Of a DNA stretch of 64,000 bases, positions 36,961 to 48,500 are shown piece by piece. The first letter of the stretch is position 1, and every line of letters starts with the position of its first letter. The stretch comes from Datisca glomerata (Eukaryota; Streptophyta; Magnoliopsida; Cucurbitales; Datiscaceae): the NCBI GenBank assembly GCA_003255025.1, contig QANY01008042.1, forward strand, positions 2,468,077-2,532,076, read 5' to 3'. Made by a program: the position numbers and the translations under genes. The notes below the pieces were generated by a model. The model had not been told where the DNA came from, searched no databases, and saw only the letters and a list, made by a program, of their open reading frames with translations.

Positions 36961-37204
36961 AAAAATATATTTACATTTTTCACGCTTTCATTGAGAGTGA
37001 AAGAAAAACTCGAGAAATCCCTTCCAAAACACCCAAAACCAAATCTAATGTCCCTTCAACAACAAAGGCAAAAATGGAATTGGCAACAGGTTGGAAGCAG
37101 AAATGGAAATGAAAAACTATAAACCCTTCCCTTGTATATTCGATTAATATTACTATTAGCATATTTCTTTTACGCCATTATAATTTCTATTAATGTCATT
37201 ATTA

Positions 37205-38165
37205 CAAAAAATGATACGACACCAAATACAGAACTGGCGATGGAAACAGAAAGCGGGTACGACGCCAAATACAGAATCGACGATGGGAACAGAATTGTCT
37301 TGATGGCATGGACAAAATTGTTTAGATGATGGGAACAAATTTTTCTTGACGACAAGAACCAAAGGGTCTTGACTATGGGAGCAGAGATGTCGTGACAACT
37401 GGAACAAAATTGTCTTTATGACGAAAATAGATTTGTCTTGACAATGGAAATGGATAGGTCGTTACTACTGGAATGAAGTCGTTGTGACTACAGGAACATA
37501 GATGTCATACAACGGGAACAAAATTGTCTTGATGATGGGAACAAAAATGTCTTGACGATGAAAATGAAATTGTATTGACGATGGAAACGGATAGGTCATT
37601 ACTATGGGAACAAAAATGTCTTCATAACGAAAACTGATAAGTCGTTACTACGGGAAGGGAGATGTCGTGATGACGAGAAAAAAATTATCTTGACCACAAG
37701 AATGGACGGGTCGTGACTAAGAGAATGGAGATGTTGTGACAACTAGAATGGAATTGTCTTGACGACGAGAACAGAAATGTCTTAACGACGGAAACTGAAT
37801 TGCCTTGATGACAGAAACGGATAGGTCGTTACTACGGGAGGGGAGACGTCATGACTATGGGAACGAGGATTCGTGACAATGGGAACAAAATTGTCTTGAT
37901 GACGGGAATATAAATGTCTTGATGATGAAAATGGAATTGTCTTGACGCAGAAACTATAGGTCGTTATTACAGGAACAGAGATGTCGTAACGACGGGAATA
38001 AAATCACAACGGGAACATAATTGTCGTGACTATGGGAACAGAGGCACCGTGATAACGGGAACAAAATTTTCTTGACAAACAGGAATGGAATTGTCTTGGC
38101 GATGGGAATAAAATTGTCTTAACGACGGAAACAGAATTGTCTTGAGGATAGGAACTGAATGAAAA
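37205..38165. repeat. 23-bp minisatellite with higher-order pattern
   Basis: About 40 imperfect units with a 23-bp step, for example GATGGGAACAAAAATGTCTT followed by GAC. Unit types recur in order: TTGTCTTGAC types, then a GGATAGGTCGTTAC type, then a GAGATGTCGTGAC type. This suggests amplification of blocks of several units after the single units had diverged. Confidence 0.88.
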
Positions 38166-38189
38166 CTGAAACGAAAAAATTTGGTAGAA

Positions 38190-39370
38190 ATATTACATGT
38201 TGAATCAAATAATTAAAAAGATATAAAAGTCTTCTTCATACATAATTTTACGAAATTCAATTTGGAGTTTCGGATAAAAAGTTATGGTTTTCGTACATGA
38301 AAGTAAACTTATTCACGTCTTTAAAATTTAATTTTTGAACTGTATTAAATAGACTTACATAGAAAATATTTTTAGAAAGATACATATGTCTACTTATTGA
38401 ATAATATTGTAGAACTCAATTCGGGGCTCCCGAGAAAAAGTTATGATAATTTTCATCAAGGTCGTTTAGAAAAACAAATTATACAAAATCATAAACTTTG
38501 AAAATTAGACTGTATTGACTGGAAGCCAACTACATGAAGAATCTTACATCAAAATAAAGATTCAGAAATCTACTTCATGAAGAGTTTTACAGAAATCAAT
38601 TTAAAGCTCCCGATCAAAAGTTATGGTAGTCTTTTTTGGTGTTGTTCAGGAAAGTAAATATATGAACACTTTTCAAATTTAATTTTTAGACTGTATCAAT
38701 TTTAATAGTATTACATAGCAAATAATATATCATTAGAAACATATAAATGTCTACTTCTTGAAGAATTTTGAATAACTCGATTTGGAGTTCTTGAGCAAAA
38801 GTAATGACAATTTTCATGAAAGCTATTCAGGAAAGCATATTAAGCGGAGCAGTCAAATTTGTTAATTAAATTGTACCAACCGGGAGCTAATTACATGGTG
38901 GATCTTATATCATTGGAAAGATAAGGAAGTATACTTATAGAATTACATGGGGAATTTTACGGAATTCAATTTACAGTTATCGATCAAAAGTTACGGTAAT
39001 TTTCATACATATTGTTTAGAAAAGTAAGGTTATTCACGTCCTTCACATTTAATCTTTAAATTGTATCGATTTAGACAGTATTACATGATGAATTATATAT
39101 TATTAGAAATATATAGATGTCTACTTCTTATAGAATTTTTCAAAACTCGATTTGGAGTTCCCGATCAAAGGTTATGTTAATTTCCATGAAGACTATTAAT
39201 GAAAGAAGATTATGTGGAGCAATCAACTTCAGAAATTAAACCGTATTAATTGGGAACCAATTACATGGCGAATTATTTATCATCAGATGTATATGAAAAT
39301 ATACTTCTTGAAGAATTTCATGGAATTTAATTTGGAGCTTTCAATCAAAACCTATGCAATGATAACATGC
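38190..39370. repeat. About 183-bp tandem repeat, dimeric organisation
   Basis: Six copies with landmark TCTACTTNNTGAAGAAT at about 38,387, 38,570, 38,749, 38,930, 39,120 and 39,300. Odd and even copies form two subtypes: one has TTCACGTC and an AGTATTACAT block, the other GGGAGCCAATTACATG. The effective period is therefore about 366 bp. Confidence 0.85.
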
Positions 39371-39439
39371 ATACTACTTACAAGACAAATACTTAGTCTC
39401 AACTCTTTCTTCTTCAACAACAACAAAAATTAGGGCATG

Positions 39440-39960
39440 AGTCCTTAAAAGCAGGCAATTCGTAAGTCATGTTCTCTAAAGGAACTAAAAGCGTAAGTCA
39501 TTGGGGGGTAATTCATAAGTCCTATTCTTATAAGAAACTAAGGGTGTGAGTTCTTATGAGGGGTAGTTCGTAAGTCCTATTCTCAGAAGGAACTAAGGGC
39601 GTGAGTTCTTGATAGAGGAAATTCATAAAAACTACTCTGAGAAGGAACTACGGGCGTGTGTCCTTGGGAGAGACAATTTATAAGTCATACTCTCAAAAGA
39701 AACTAATGGCGTAAATCCTTGGGAGGAGAAATTCATAAGGAACTAATGTTGTAAGTCCTTGAGAGGGAAAATTCATAAGTCCTACTCTCAGAAGGAACTA
39801 AGGGTATGAGTACTTGGGACGGGCAATTCATAAGTCCTACTCTCAGCAGGAACTAAGGGCATGCGTCATTGCGAAGATTAATTCAAAAGTTCTACTCTCA
39901 GAAGGAACTAAGGTCGTAAGTCTTAGAGATGGACAATTCACAAGTACTACTCTCATAATG
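39440..39960. repeat. About 56-bp tandem repeat
   Basis: Roughly nine units of the type TCCTACTCTCAGAAGGAACT, then AAGGGCGTGAGTCCTTGGGA, then GGGGCAATTCATAAG. Spacing varies by a few bases. Confidence 0.85.
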
Positions 39961-40620
39961 AATATGGGGTCATGGTTCAGTATTTGAACCTAAGTCCTCG
40001 GGAGCGGCCAATTTGTAAGACTTTCTCTCAAAATGAAAACGGGGTCATAGTTCTTTATTTGAGCCTAAGTTCTAAAAATAAGATAATAATTCTTTATTTG
40101 AACCTAAGTTCTCATTTCAAAGGAAAACGGGTAGTTCGTAAGTCATTATCTAAAAAATAAACAAAACAAACAAGGGTCGGCGGTCTTTTGGCCTGAGTCA
40201 TTGGGAGCGGGCAACCCATAAGCCATTCTCTCATAAATGAACAAAACAAATAAGGGTCGGCGGTTTTTTGGCCTAAGTCCTTGGGAGCGAGAAATTCATA
40301 AGTCCTCTCAGAATGCAGAAAATGAAAACGGGATCATGGTTCTTTATTTGAACCTAAGTCCTTGAGAGCGCGCAGTTCGTAAGTATTTCTCTCATAATGA
40401 AAATAGGGTCATGGTTCTTTATTTGGACCTAAGTCCTTAGGAGCAGTCAATTGTATGTCATTTTCTCAGAATGCAAATGGGACCATGATTCTTTATTTAA
40501 GCCTAAGTCCTTTGGAGCGGGCAATTCATAAGTTCTTCTCTCAGAATGAACACGGGGACACGGTTCTTTATTTGAACCTGAGTCCTTAGGAGCGAAAATA
40601 TCATAAGTCTTTCTCTCTAA
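39961..40620. repeat. About 75-bp tandem repeat, related to the preceding array
   Basis: Units of the type AATGAAAACGGGGTCATGG, TTCTTTATTTGAACCTAAG, then TCCTTGGGAGCGGGCAATTC. The second half matches the 56-bp family, so one array appears to have grown out of the other by gaining a segment. Copies are clear at about 40,322, 40,397, 40,471 and 40,545. Confidence 0.85.
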
Positions 40621-40904
40621 AAGAAATTAAAGTCTTATCCTCGGGAACAAATTTCAAAATAAAAAAGATATTTGTTCTTCAACAAAGATCGAAGTCACAA
40701 GAACGAAATCTGTTACAAAGAAAATTGAAGGCTTGAAAGTTGATACAAGAACGGATTTTGACCCAAAAAATTTGATAAGTCTTTAAAGAAAGAATGCAGT
40801 ACAACAAAAAGGAAGTTCACTAGAAGAAAAATTGCACAAATAGAATGATTCTTATTGATCGAAGCAGAAGAACGAAGGAAAAATACAAAATGAAAGAAGG
40901 AAAA

Positions 40905-41235
40905 AGAAAATACGGGAGAAACTCTTCAATGAGCCCGTAGCAAAGAAAACGGGAGAAACTCTACCAATGAACGTGGGGCATCAAACTCAAACCTATGCGA
41001 TAAAATTATGAAACAGTACACTTATTCCTGACTTATTTCAATAAATTATTATATTATTATTTTTATAAAACATTTTTGTCACAGACTTTAATGTACTAGA
41101 GAAGGAAAAAGAAAAATGAGAAACAAGAGAGACTCTATCAATGAGCCTGTAACGAAGAAAACTGGAGAAAATTCTATTAATGATCCCGTAGCGAAGAAAA
41201 CGGGAGGAACTCTATTAATGAGCCCACACTGAAGG
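40905..41235. repeat. About 37-bp repeat, interrupted
   Basis: Copies of CGGGAGAAACTCTACCAATG followed by AGCCCGTAGCGAAGAAAA occur near 40,912, 40,950, 41,120, 41,165 and 41,200, with about 110 bp of unrelated AT-rich sequence in the middle. Confidence 0.75.
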
Positions 41236-41804
41236 AAACTCTACAATCAGTAACCATTCTCAAAAGAAATTTGGAAGTCATTCTCAAACAAATCAGTCAT
41301 TATGAATGGAAGAAAAAGTGTTACGTATAAGAAAAAAGATAGGGGAATTTGCTATCTTGAGGAAAAGAAAATTACAAAAAGATACAAAAAGCTATGGTTG
41401 CATTGGCAGCATCTTTAATGGAAGAGTTGGCAACAACATCATCAACAGGAAGATTGACAACGGCCTGCCAAATGGCTGCTTGAAAAACTATGTCGCGTGT
41501 TCCTAAGAAATACTTGTAATTAGGAACGTAAATACATAACAACGAATGAAGGGAAAGTAATCATCACCGGCGACAAATTGATGATGCTTGACAACTGTAA
41601 ATCATTTGTAAATAGGGATAGAAGAACGTAATGACATAAAGCAAATGAGAAACTACCACTGGCAGCAAACAGTCGAAGTTGCCTAAAAAAACTACGTCGC
41701 ACAAAGCACATGTAAACAAAAACAGGCAGACGTAACTTCAGAATAAGAAAAAATAAATCATTACACTTCATGAGTAAAATTCCATTGAGTGTAATGGGGG
41801 ACAA
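41236..41804. other. Right interior of the LARD-like element
   Basis: Mostly non-repetitive sequence with short open frames (for example 41,306-41,506) that show no known motif. It ends in a GGGGGACAA purine tract before the 3' LTR. Confidence 0.5.
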
Positions 41805-42393
41805 TGAATAGTCAAAATCTTAAATGACACGTGGCAAGATCTAAACCGAAGACTCCATAAAAGAGAAGGTTGAGTGAGAACCGTAAGATCAAGCAAACAG
41901 TTATGAAGATGAAACCAATCAGACGAAAGCACACACCTTGCCAACGTGGCAATCCAGGGAGAAGCTAATCAAGACCGTAGATACAATCCAACGGACAGAT
42001 TTAATCTGATAGTTAAGGTTAATATATATGATTTTAGGGGGTATTCGACTATCCCATGTATGAAGCTATATCTCCCCAAATACGAGAATATCCCCCCAAT
42101 ATCTAGCGATAATTCCATGGATACGGGGATATTCTCCCCATATTTAGTGATAATTCCGTTATTAAAAGATATGTTATGAGATTTTGTAAAATCTTATAAA
42201 TAAAGACATATGTAACAACATAAAGGAGATTGAGACCTACACGAAAGGACTCATACCTACATGAGATATAAAATATAAGAGAATATAAAAAATCTTCTTA
42301 TAATTTTTTTTCCTTTTAAAATTTTTTCATGTAAACTATTATATCTTTATTCACGCATTATCTCTTGATTCCCTACGGAACAAATCGTTTACA
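41805..42393 (+). repeat. 3' LTR of the LARD-like element
   Basis: It begins TGAATAGTCAAAATC and ends GTTTACA. A TATA box (CTTATAAATAAAG) lies at about 42,194, some 380 bp upstream of the oxidoreductase ATG and on the same strand. Confidence 0.8.
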
Positions 42394-42576
42394 CTTTATC
42401 TTCTTGGTTTGAATTGACGGTGGGTGGACCATGGATTTATATCTGCCAAAATTAGTGAAAAGTCTATAACCAGGCCGAGTAATAACATTGTAGACTGTGG
42501 CCATGTTCATCAAACCCATTGCCGTAGTGAGAGAGAGACAGCAAACTAAGCAGAGTGAAGAGGCATTAGCAATACC

Positions 42577-45500
42577 ATGAGCTGTATTTTGACGAAGGTT
42601 GCTGTGGTTGGCAGTGGAAGTCAGCAACTCATACTGTATCTCGTTCTATTTTTTATCCTCTAATATTATGCTATTATTAATTAGTTGTATCACTAAATGC
42701 TTTAGAATACGAGTAATTGAACAGTGGAATTGGATCTGTGAGACAGTTTCTGGAGCAGTTTGCGCATGGAGTCTCGCAAGGAATGGAGTGTTGGTGACCT
42801 TGTTCGAGTCCGGTCGAGGCCCCGGTGGCCGTATGTCCCAAAGAAGGTTGTTCTTCGCCTTTTTACTTCTTTGTTTTGTTAGCATCATAATTGTTCTATT
42901 TCTCAATTAATGTAGGAAATGGCATCTCCTTTTAAGATGAACATTTTTCTGGCAATCGGATGAATCTGGTCGTCTTGTTTTGATGTTCTTCATTCAACCT
43001 AATCGCATTCATTAAGAAAAATAAACCTTAAAAATGGGCTAATTTAAGCAACTTTCATAGTGTGGTGATTTATCTTGCACAATTAGTTAGCTAAAATGGT
43101 GTGTGTGAATTTGAATAAGTCTCCAAAGTGGCCTTCAGGGATTTAAGGACATGCCTCTTAGTAAGCTCAATGTGAGCTCGCTCACACTAGAAAGATAGGT
43201 GGAAGCATAGTATATAAGTAGTGACCTTGAATATTCCAATGTTCTAGTAACGCGTGCGCGTGGCATGCAAAGGCGTATTGGTGTCGTGTTTTGTTGGTTG
43301 CAATGATGCATACTTTGCTCTTTCCGCCCATGCATCGTCAAGAGGAGCCTCTAAATTTCGCATAGAGGCTCCAAGGTACTTGAGAGGTGGCTTGCACGAT
43401 CAGCAAGTAAGATGATGTGGCAGTTGACACGCTGACATGCCTGACCAAGAGATGTGATCTATCACATCCGTCGAAAAGGGTGGATTGTGAATGCAATCTG
43501 CTGAAGAGACACTTAAATATTCTAAACCCCAATAAGTAAATGGCACATGGCACAGAAATTGAGTATTTTTGTTGTTCCTGTTTCGTTCATATATGGCGCA
43601 TTCTTATTTTGTTCGACTGTGTAAGGTTAATACAATGCTAGATTAATCTTATTTTAGAGGTTGTACCTTTGAGGCAATTGTCCAATTTACGTGAGCACCC
43701 ATGCACTGGGAATTTTTCCTTATAAAGGTTTGCATATTGCATACCTCAGTTCTCAAATCTGTTTTCTTTCCATATTGTTTTAGATCCAGTTGCTTTATAT
43801 TTGTTATAGCATATCTACATTTCTGTAATTTTGCCAATATGAAATGCGCCGTGTCTGGATTCTGATTAGCAGAGCCGTTTAAATCATTTTCAGTTGTTGT
43901 GACACGACACAATTAATCTTACAGAAACTTAGATAGTAGATGGTGCTGTTTCATCTCATGATTTTTTTTATTTCTCACTTTTAAGATACAAACTATCAGT
44001 TTTACCGTTGCCACTGAAGCTTTTTCTTTCTTAATTAGAACTAGGAAGAAAGACCTGATATTAAGTTTTGGCATTTTCAATAGAGAAATGACAGAGGATG
44101 GAAAGGAGCTGTTTTTTGACCATGGCACTCCATATTTTACTGTAAGCCATCCAGATGTGTTGCGTCTCGTTCATGACTGGGAATCAAAAGGTCTTTGTGC
44201 TGAATGGAAAGAAAAATTTGGGACTTTTGATCGAATCTCCAACCAGTTTGTCAACATCGAACAGGTTTCTATACTTTTATTTTGTTGCCGCCAGTAGGAT
44301 TGACATTTATTACAAATCCTAGTTGAATATTTGTTTGGCATGACTGTATTAGGCAGCCCCCATACTGTTTTAGTATTTTCTCCAGAACCGCACATCATGA
44401 AATAGATGTTCTTGCTGCCTTTTAACTTTACTATCGTACTGAAGTTTCATACATTTTCATATACTCTTGTCAACATTGAACAGATTTCTATACTTTTATT
44501 TTGTTGCCGCCGGTAGGATTGACATTTATTACAAATCCTTTTTTTTATCGGTAAAGGTAGCTATATATGATTTACAAAAGCCCTAAAATGGGATTTACAG
44601 CTCTAAGCTAGAAACTGAAAAGCAAAAGATCAGGGTCTCCACCCAGGTTTTTCCAGAATCAAAACCTGGGAGTAAACACCCTATCCATTCTAGAAGACAT
44701 CTGAGAATAGATATGAAAAGTTTACAAAAAGAATTCTCTCCCCTTTCAAAAATCTTAGTATTTATTTCCCTCCAAATACCCCAAAAAACAGCAAAAGGGA
44801 TAATATCCCAAAAGGAAGTGCTAGGAGCATGCTTCCAGCTACAAAAAAGGTTGCGGTTCTCCAGGCATAACCCAATGAACATTCAAAGATCCCAAAACAG
44901 TGTACCAAAGCTTCGACGAGAAAGAACAATGAAGAAACAGATGAGCGTTCGATTCATCTTCCTTCCTACACAAAGGACACCTATTAGGCATAGAGAAGCC
45001 TCTCCTCTTCAGAACATCCATGGTGAGATTGGCATTCCAGACTGATGTCCACACCAAAAAAGAACATTTAGGGGGAGCCTTAGTCTTCCAGATTTATCTC
45101 CAAGGAAAATCTCTAACATTGCTAGCACTATCGTCAATGCTCTTGACATAGAACTTAACCGAAATAACTCCATTTGGACTTTCCATCCATTCTAACGAAT
45201 CTGACAAATCAGCCCCGAGCATTTACGAATATAACTTCTGCATGAGATTATTAACTAGATCCAGCTCCTAATCCTTGAACGCTCTTCTGAAAGTCGGGTT
45301 CCAGACCACAGTCCCCTCATTACTCATGAAAAAGTCACTAACCCTAGACTCTCTGTCAGAAGTGATACTAAACAAGGTGGGAAACTCGTCAGCTAATATA
45401 GTGTCTTCACACCAACAATCCGTCCAAAACCACATTGAAGATCCATCCCCCACTCTGAATTTAACCAGTTTAGAGAAGATGTCCCAACCCCGACAAATGA

Positions 45501-48500
45501 CTCTCCAAGAATAAGAAGCAACCCCGACAAATGACTCTTGAAGAATGAGAAGCAAGTCTCCCCTCGAACTCATCTCCCGTAATGGCCACAATAACTCTCC
45601 TCCACAAGTTATCATGCTCCTGCAAAAATCTCCACAACCACTTGCCCATAAACGCCTTGTTAAAAGTTTTCACTCCTTTGACTCCCAAACCACCCATGTG
45701 CACTGAAGAGCACTCCAATTGATCAGATGAAACTTCCTGCCCAACTCTGTTCCCCTCCACAGAAAAGTTTTCATCTTTCTCTCCAACAAATTGGCCACCA
45801 AAGATGGGATAGGAATGCAAGACAGAAAGTAAATGGGAAGATTAGAGAAAACACTTTTTAGAAGGGTTAACCTTCCTCCTTTGGATAGGAAATGCTCCTT
45901 CCAATCAACCAATCTGGAGTCAAAACGCTCAACAATCGGGTCCTAAATCCTCGGATCCCTCGCAGTAGCACCCAAAGGAAGACCCAAGTAGGTGGTGGAA
46001 AGCTGCCCACCCGGCACTGCAGAATGTTTGTTAGAACATGCAATCTTGGAACCTCACCCACCTGGAAAATTTCACTCTTTGATAAATTAACTCGCAACCC
46101 CGAGACAACTTCAAACAACAACAAAATACATTTAAGATGCAGTAAATTACTCTCACTGTTCTTACAAAACACAAGAGAATCATCGGCAAACAAAAGATGA
46201 GAGACAGTCAGTTGAGATCTACCTTCCATACCCAAGGGAATACCCGACAAATCCTAGTTGAATATTTGTTTGGCATGACTGTATTGGGCGGCCTTCATAC
46301 TGTTTTAGTATTTTCTCCAGGACCGCACATCATGAAATAGATGTTCTTGCTGCTTTTTAACTTTACTATCGTACTGAAGCTTCATACATTTATCCTATTG
46401 AGAATTGAGAAGTTCAGATTTTAATACTATGATAAGGATGGCCCTCAAAGTACTTTGGCTAAGTGCATGAGATGTCCTCACTATATATTATGAGCATGAG
46501 CTACACAGGACTGCCTTTCTTTTTCATTCATTAGACTGACTTATTATGTTTAAAAACATATTGGTTGTTACTCGTTGGACATGGAATAACTCAGAATAAA
46601 AGTGAGCTCTTTTAAGAAAGATCACTTAAAAAAAGTTTCCATATTCTAACTCTTGCTGCTGTCTCCGACATAATTATTGCACATCCATACATGCATTAGA
46701 GGACCAAGGTTTATGGTGGATAAATGGAAATGGGATCTCTTGAGGAAAGTACTTCCTGTCCTCAGTTACCTCATTTTATTAAATTATTCCTTTCACAGAC
46801 ATGAGTTCTGCAACAGAAGTGGAATATTTTCGCTTTTAAAATTTTCCGATTCACCCCCCCCCCCCCCNNNNNNNNNNNCCCCCCCCCCCCCCCAAACAAA
46901 AAAAAAAAAGAAAAGGAAAAAGAAATAAAATAGTTTATTTTGTAAAAATTTTGACCACATAACTTATCAAAGGGAGGTTATTCTAGGAATCTGTATTTCT
47001 ACTGTTCGCTAGGGTAAAATTCTTTGCTGTCATGGGTTGCCGACTAAAGTTCCAATGCTATACCATGGTTAGATCGTTTGAAAATCAACTCACTGTTTTC
47101 TTTTTCTATCGTTATAAAAAACAGCTTGCTTTGGTGCTGTTTATTTGTAAAATTAACTTAGTAGCGACGGGTTATGTGGTGCGTGGTGACTGGTGCCAAG
47201 CCTTTGACTTTCAGTTCAAACTAGATGGGGACAACTGATGAGTGTGTGACCAACTCTGGGGGACTCTAGGAGAAGAGTGATTTTGTGTAAGCTTGGAGTC
47301 AAGAATCTCTGGTTCCTCTGTAGTTGTTATTCGTTCTAAAACATTACAGAACAATCACAATACTTGCATTTATGTTAGGAAGGAGTAAGTGGCTAATAAC
47401 TTAGGTCCTGTTCTTGATAAACTCATAGCCTTGTCTTGCTGGCACAATGTATTGAATGTCAATTTTGCTTAGGAAGGAGTAAGTGGCCGATATGTGGGTG
47501 TCCCGGGCATGAACTCTCTTTGTAAAGCATTGTGCCATGAGCCTGGTATGTACTCTATTACTTTATTGGTGAACTTTATGTTTATTCAAGGTTGAGTTTG
47601 TTTTAGTATTCAGAGTTGAATTTGAATATAGAAAACTTCTTATTATCCAATTTTCTCCAGGAGTAGAAAGTAAGTTTGGTGTGAGTATTGGGACAATGGA
47701 ATGGTTGGAGGATGACGAGTTATGGTTGTTAATGGGTGTAAATGGTCAAAATCTCGGTCATTTTAAGGGTGTTGTAGCATCAGATAAAAACATAGTTTCT
47801 CCAAGGTTTACAAGTGTAACTAGACGGGCTACACCTATCGGTATGATGATTCTCCAATATTTCAATAGAAGTGTATGCGAAAAAATGGAAAAAGAAAATG
47901 ATATGACTTATGTGGACAAATTCTATTCTTCTTTATTTCTTGTGATCTATGTATATGGTCTATGTATGCTTCTCATTCACCAATGACCAGAATCTAGTTG
48001 ACAGACCCTGCCTTGTAAAAAACCGTGACGCTGAAATGCGCCGTGACCCCAAAAATCACCATGATGCCGAAATGCGCCATGACCAAAACCTCACGGGCAA
48101 AATCCGCCGCGATAAATTCGTTGAGGGCACCCTTAGAGTATGGATGACTTGATAGCGGTAGCAAACACCCATGTACAGTCTGTGTATGCTTCTCATTCAC
48201 CAATGACCAGAATCTAGTTGATTGACCCCACCTTGTTAATAAACTGTCAATTATTTGATCTTAAATATGCTTTTAGTCTCGTTGCACTCAATTTCAATTC
48301 AGTTCCTATGTTTCTAAATTTCTTAAATTAGTGTTCACACTTTTCACTTCGTTCCAATAGGTACTTATATTCAATTTTTTTTGTCTGGACTTAACATACT
48401 GACAATTAGCAAGACTTTTTGTTCTCTCATAACATATGTGTCTCATTTTTGCACGATTATTGCCAATTGGTCAAATTGTATATGTATAGAGCTTCTTAAA

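Larger units (their letters stand above)
36370..42393 (+). mobile_element. Coding-free LTR element (LARD-like) filled with tandem repeats
   Basis: Two related LTRs of about 590 bp (36,370-36,960 and 41,805-42,393) enclose about 4.8 kb without gag or pol motifs. Instead the interior is a series of five tandem-repeat families. A GGGGGACAA purine tract precedes the 3' LTR. The flanks CTTTG (36,365-36,369) and CTTTA (42,394-42,398) could be a decayed 5-bp target duplication. The LTRs differ at many positions, so the insertion is old. It depends on proteins of another element. The exact 5' LTR end and primer site are not clear. Confidence 0.82.

Noticed and set aside
44713..45514. Plus-strand frames in intron 3
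   Set aside because: Antisense shadows of the minus-strand LINE.
46677..46928. 83-codon frame across the poly-C gap
   Set aside because: Crosses Ns and homopolymers inside an intron.
48006..48130. Short repeats with GCGCC motifs as a CRISPR-like array
   Set aside because: Only two imperfect repeats in a plant intron; no array structure.
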